Shown here piece by piece: positions 61,850-64,000 of a stretch of DNA of 64,000 bases (its first letter is position 1; each line of letters starts with the position of its first letter). A program made the translations under genes and the position numbers. The notes beneath the pieces are model-generated. The model was not told the origin of the DNA, ran no database searches, and worked only from the letters and a program-made list of their open reading frames with translations. The DNA is taken from the NCBI GenBank assembly GCA_963565915.1, contig OY751496.1, positions 2,356,001 to 2,420,000 of the forward strand, read 5' to 3'. Source of the DNA: Entoloma clypeatum (Eukaryota; Basidiomycota; Agaricomycetes; Agaricales; Entolomataceae).

Positions 61850-64000
61850 TTATTGTGGTCGAGACGGGTTCTGCTGATGGAAATCACGGATCAAATCTTG
61901 AGCGTTCTGAACATTAGCTCGAGGTTCCCATGTGTTCTCTTCTGGGCCATATCCTTCCCACTGGACGAGGTACTGGATCTTTCCGCGGAACTTCCGAGAG
62001 TCTAGGATCGTAGACACATGGTACTCTTCTCGTCCTTCAACGATGATCGGATCAGGGGCTGGTTTCTTTTTCTGGATGGCGTACTTCGGAGTTTCATATG
62101 GTGACAACAGGGTCTCGTTGAACACAGGGTGAATCATCTTCCAAGTCTTCGGAAGATCAAGAAGGTACGCGCTAGCTCCTTTCTTCTCTAGGACTTTGAA
62201 TGGTCCATGTCGGAGTGCATCAAGTTTCTTTGAGGGGCGATCGGTCCTGATGTTAGTCCCTTCCAGCCACACCTTGTCTCCGATTCGGTAGTCCCGAGAC
62301 GGACTCCGTCGTGTATCAACTGTCTTCTTCATCTGATCCTGTGCCTGTTTCAGCGCTGCATTGGCTTCTTCTCGTGCTTGTTTGAGTTTTTCCAAGAAGC
62401 TGTTGGCAGCCGGGTTGGTGTCTTCCAACACAAGTTCTCCCTTCCAAGGATGTAAGCCATAGTTAAGGTAGAATGGTGTGTGCTTCGTCGCCTGATGTTC
62501 TTTGTCATTGTACTGGAATTCGGCGATTGCGATCCATTCAACCCAATCATCTTGCAGATGGTTGACGAAGTTTCATAAGAACGCTTCTGTTTCCTGATGC
62601 GATCGTTTGGCTTGTCCATCCGTCTGTGAATGGTATGCGGTGGACAGGTTCCTTTTGATCCCTAACATGCGGCAAAGTATCTCCATGAACTTCACGGCGA
62701 ACTGTGGTCCCCTGTCACTGATGATTTTCTTGGGGATTCCGTGGAGCTTCCATATCTGATCCCGATAGATCTTGGCTAATCCTTCAGCCGATAATTCCAC
62801 GGTTGTCGGAATGAGATGAAGCATCTTCGAATGTCTATCCGTGATGACCAGGATCGCATTCTTTCCATCAGACTCTGGTATCGGTCCCACGACGTCAATC
62901 CCTATGTCTTCCCATGGATGACTTGGTGCTGCATGGGGGTGTAGCGGAGCATGTCGTTTCTGTCTGTTGATCTTGTTGCGCTGACAGGTGTCGCAACCCT
63001 TTACGTACTTCTTTACATCATGCAGGATGGTAGGCCACCAGTAGGTGCGAGTGAGGTGTTCGTGTGTTCGATACTGTCCTGGATGTCCAGCGACTGGTGC
63101 ATCGTGTGATTCAAACATTAGTTCTTGACGCAGTTGTGGGTCCGGTGGAACATAGACTCGTTCGCCTGCATATGTGATGCCGTTTTCCTGTTGATACCAA
63201 TGAGGATTCTTTTTTAGACCCTGGGCTACTTCTGTCTCCATGCGGTTTGAACCCTTGATGCATGCGATCCACAGATTTTCAATGGTTGTGACGTTTCCAA
63301 TCTTGATGGAATCAGATGTTTCACCCCCTTCAAAGAATTGTTCCTCCGTGAACATCTCCATTTGTACCACATCTTCTGATTCCAATCGTTTCAAGAATAG
63401 TCCCTCCTTGAGCATTTGGTCACTGTCTTGCGGTTCGAGTTCCGTTTCATACCAGGGTAAGCGCGACAGGATGTCCGCTTTTGCATTTGTCTTGCCAGGC
63501 ACATGCCGTAATTCAAAGTCATAGTCTTGTAACTTCATCTTCCAGCGCCTTTGTCATTGATTTAGGTCCTGAGGACGGCGGAAATACTCCAGGTTCTTGT
63601 GATCAGTTAAGATCTCAAAGCGTTCTCTGGCTTCAAGCAGATAGTGTCTCCAATCTTTCAGTGCTTCCATGACTGCCAAGAGCTCTTTGTCGTATATCTC
63701 GTAATTTTGTTCGGCCGCGGACATGGTCCGCGACAGGAATGCGATAGGATGCCATTTGTCGTCCTGTTTTTGAGAGAGTACAGCCCGAATTGCATAGCCC
63801 GATGCATCGGTTTCAACCCTGAACTGTCCATCTGGTTTTGGTAATGCCAAGACTGGTGCCGATGTGATCGCCTGTATGAGACCTTCAAATGCCTTTTGTT
63901 CCGTTGGTCCCCAAGTAAAAGCAGTGCCGCCTGTGAGTGCGGTAAGTGGTTTCGCGATGTTTGAGTATCCTTCAATGAAGCGCCGATAGAAGTTAGCAAA
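61850..64000 (-). pseudogene. pol: Gyp2E pol (RT end, RNase H, integrase, chromodomain), partial
   Basis: From the window edge: FANFYRRFIEGYSN of the RT end, RNase H (FRVETDASGYAIRAVLSQ; DHKNLEYFRRPQDLNQ), TGA 63554-63556, integrase (CDTCQR, IGIDVVGP, ISDRGPQF, RSHQETE), TGA 62573-62575, then GPF module and chromodomain to TAA 61850-61852. Both TGA are at expected Arg. Two private changes (QFAVKF, AYHSQTD) lie in integrase motifs. Confidence 0.86.

Larger units (their letters stand above)
60973..64000 (-). mobile_element. Gyp2E, chromovirus copy running off the window
   Basis: Minus strand; 3' LTR 60973-61312, intact third ORF, pol with TGA codons. The 5' half lies beyond 64000. Shares with Gyp2C the TGA after DLNQ and the YAIRAVLSQ variant; shares with Gyp2A the TGA after EAFL. 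Confidence 0.88.

Overview
This 64-kb window is a nest of transposable elements in a fungal genome. I see no host housekeeping gene, rRNA, tRNA or CRISPR array. A basidiomycete, probably one of the TE-rich Agaricomycetes, is suggested by three things: chromodomain Ty3/gypsy elements (chromoviruses), Ty1/copia elements with UBN2-type Gag, and a run of intron-like segments of 49-63 nt with GTRNGT...YAG borders. This is inference. Almost every pol gene is broken, mostly by single in-frame TGA codons where CGA (Arg) is expected. That is the footprint of C-to-T change at CpG (methylation or RIP-like).

Layout. (1) 1054-15006: copia element Cop1, minus strand, TSD ATGCC, inserted in a ~165-bp satellite. 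It is split at 3485-11592 by a younger LTR element (TSD CCGA, LTRs ~99.6% identical) that encodes only an intact 617-aa Gag. (2) 15611-32628: Gyp1, plus strand, gag / -1 frame pol / third ORF. It is interrupted at 18714-20332 by a Tc1/mariner element and at 22225-31196 by a composite Gyp2A (TSD CCTCT), which carries a piece of a third family, Gyp3. (3) 33375-38413: Gyp2B, lacking RT and RNase H. (4) 38414-40813: truncated copia Cop2, then satellite to 41990. (5) 42629-43670: a fold-back element. (6) 43846-50091: Gyp2C, followed by a Gyp2D remnant and a minus-strand Gyp3 with a solo LTR in it. (7) 53831-56529: low-complexity DNA, a second fold-back element and Gyp3 gag scraps. (8) 56530-60050: Gyp4, 5'-truncated. 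(9) 60051-64000: LTR piece, satellite, then Gyp2E, minus strand, running off the window.

How the parts work. Three priming systems can be read from the sequence: a tRNA 3'-end PBS (Gag-only element), a half-tRNA PBS matching the initiator tRNA-Met anticodon arm (Cop1), and Tf1/sushi-type self-priming in both Gyp1 and Gyp2. In the last case the 10-11 nt at the expected transcript start, ~33-35 nt after the start of a TATA box, are complementary to the PBS 2 nt after the 5' LTR. Gyp1 and Gyp2 each carry an open frame upstream of gag that mostly lacks ATG, and an extra ORF after pol. The Gag-only element presumably depends on Pol made elsewhere.

The Gyp2 copies show strong signs of exchange: a ~2.1-kb tract shared by inverted loci (22.47-24.55 kb and 50.35-52.43 kb), a mosaic LTR, and unmatched target duplications that suggest an inversion between Gyp2C and Gyp2E. 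Nested chromoviruses plus nucleosome-length satellite would fit pericentromeric or other heterochromatin. Positions of mutations and breakpoints were read by eye.
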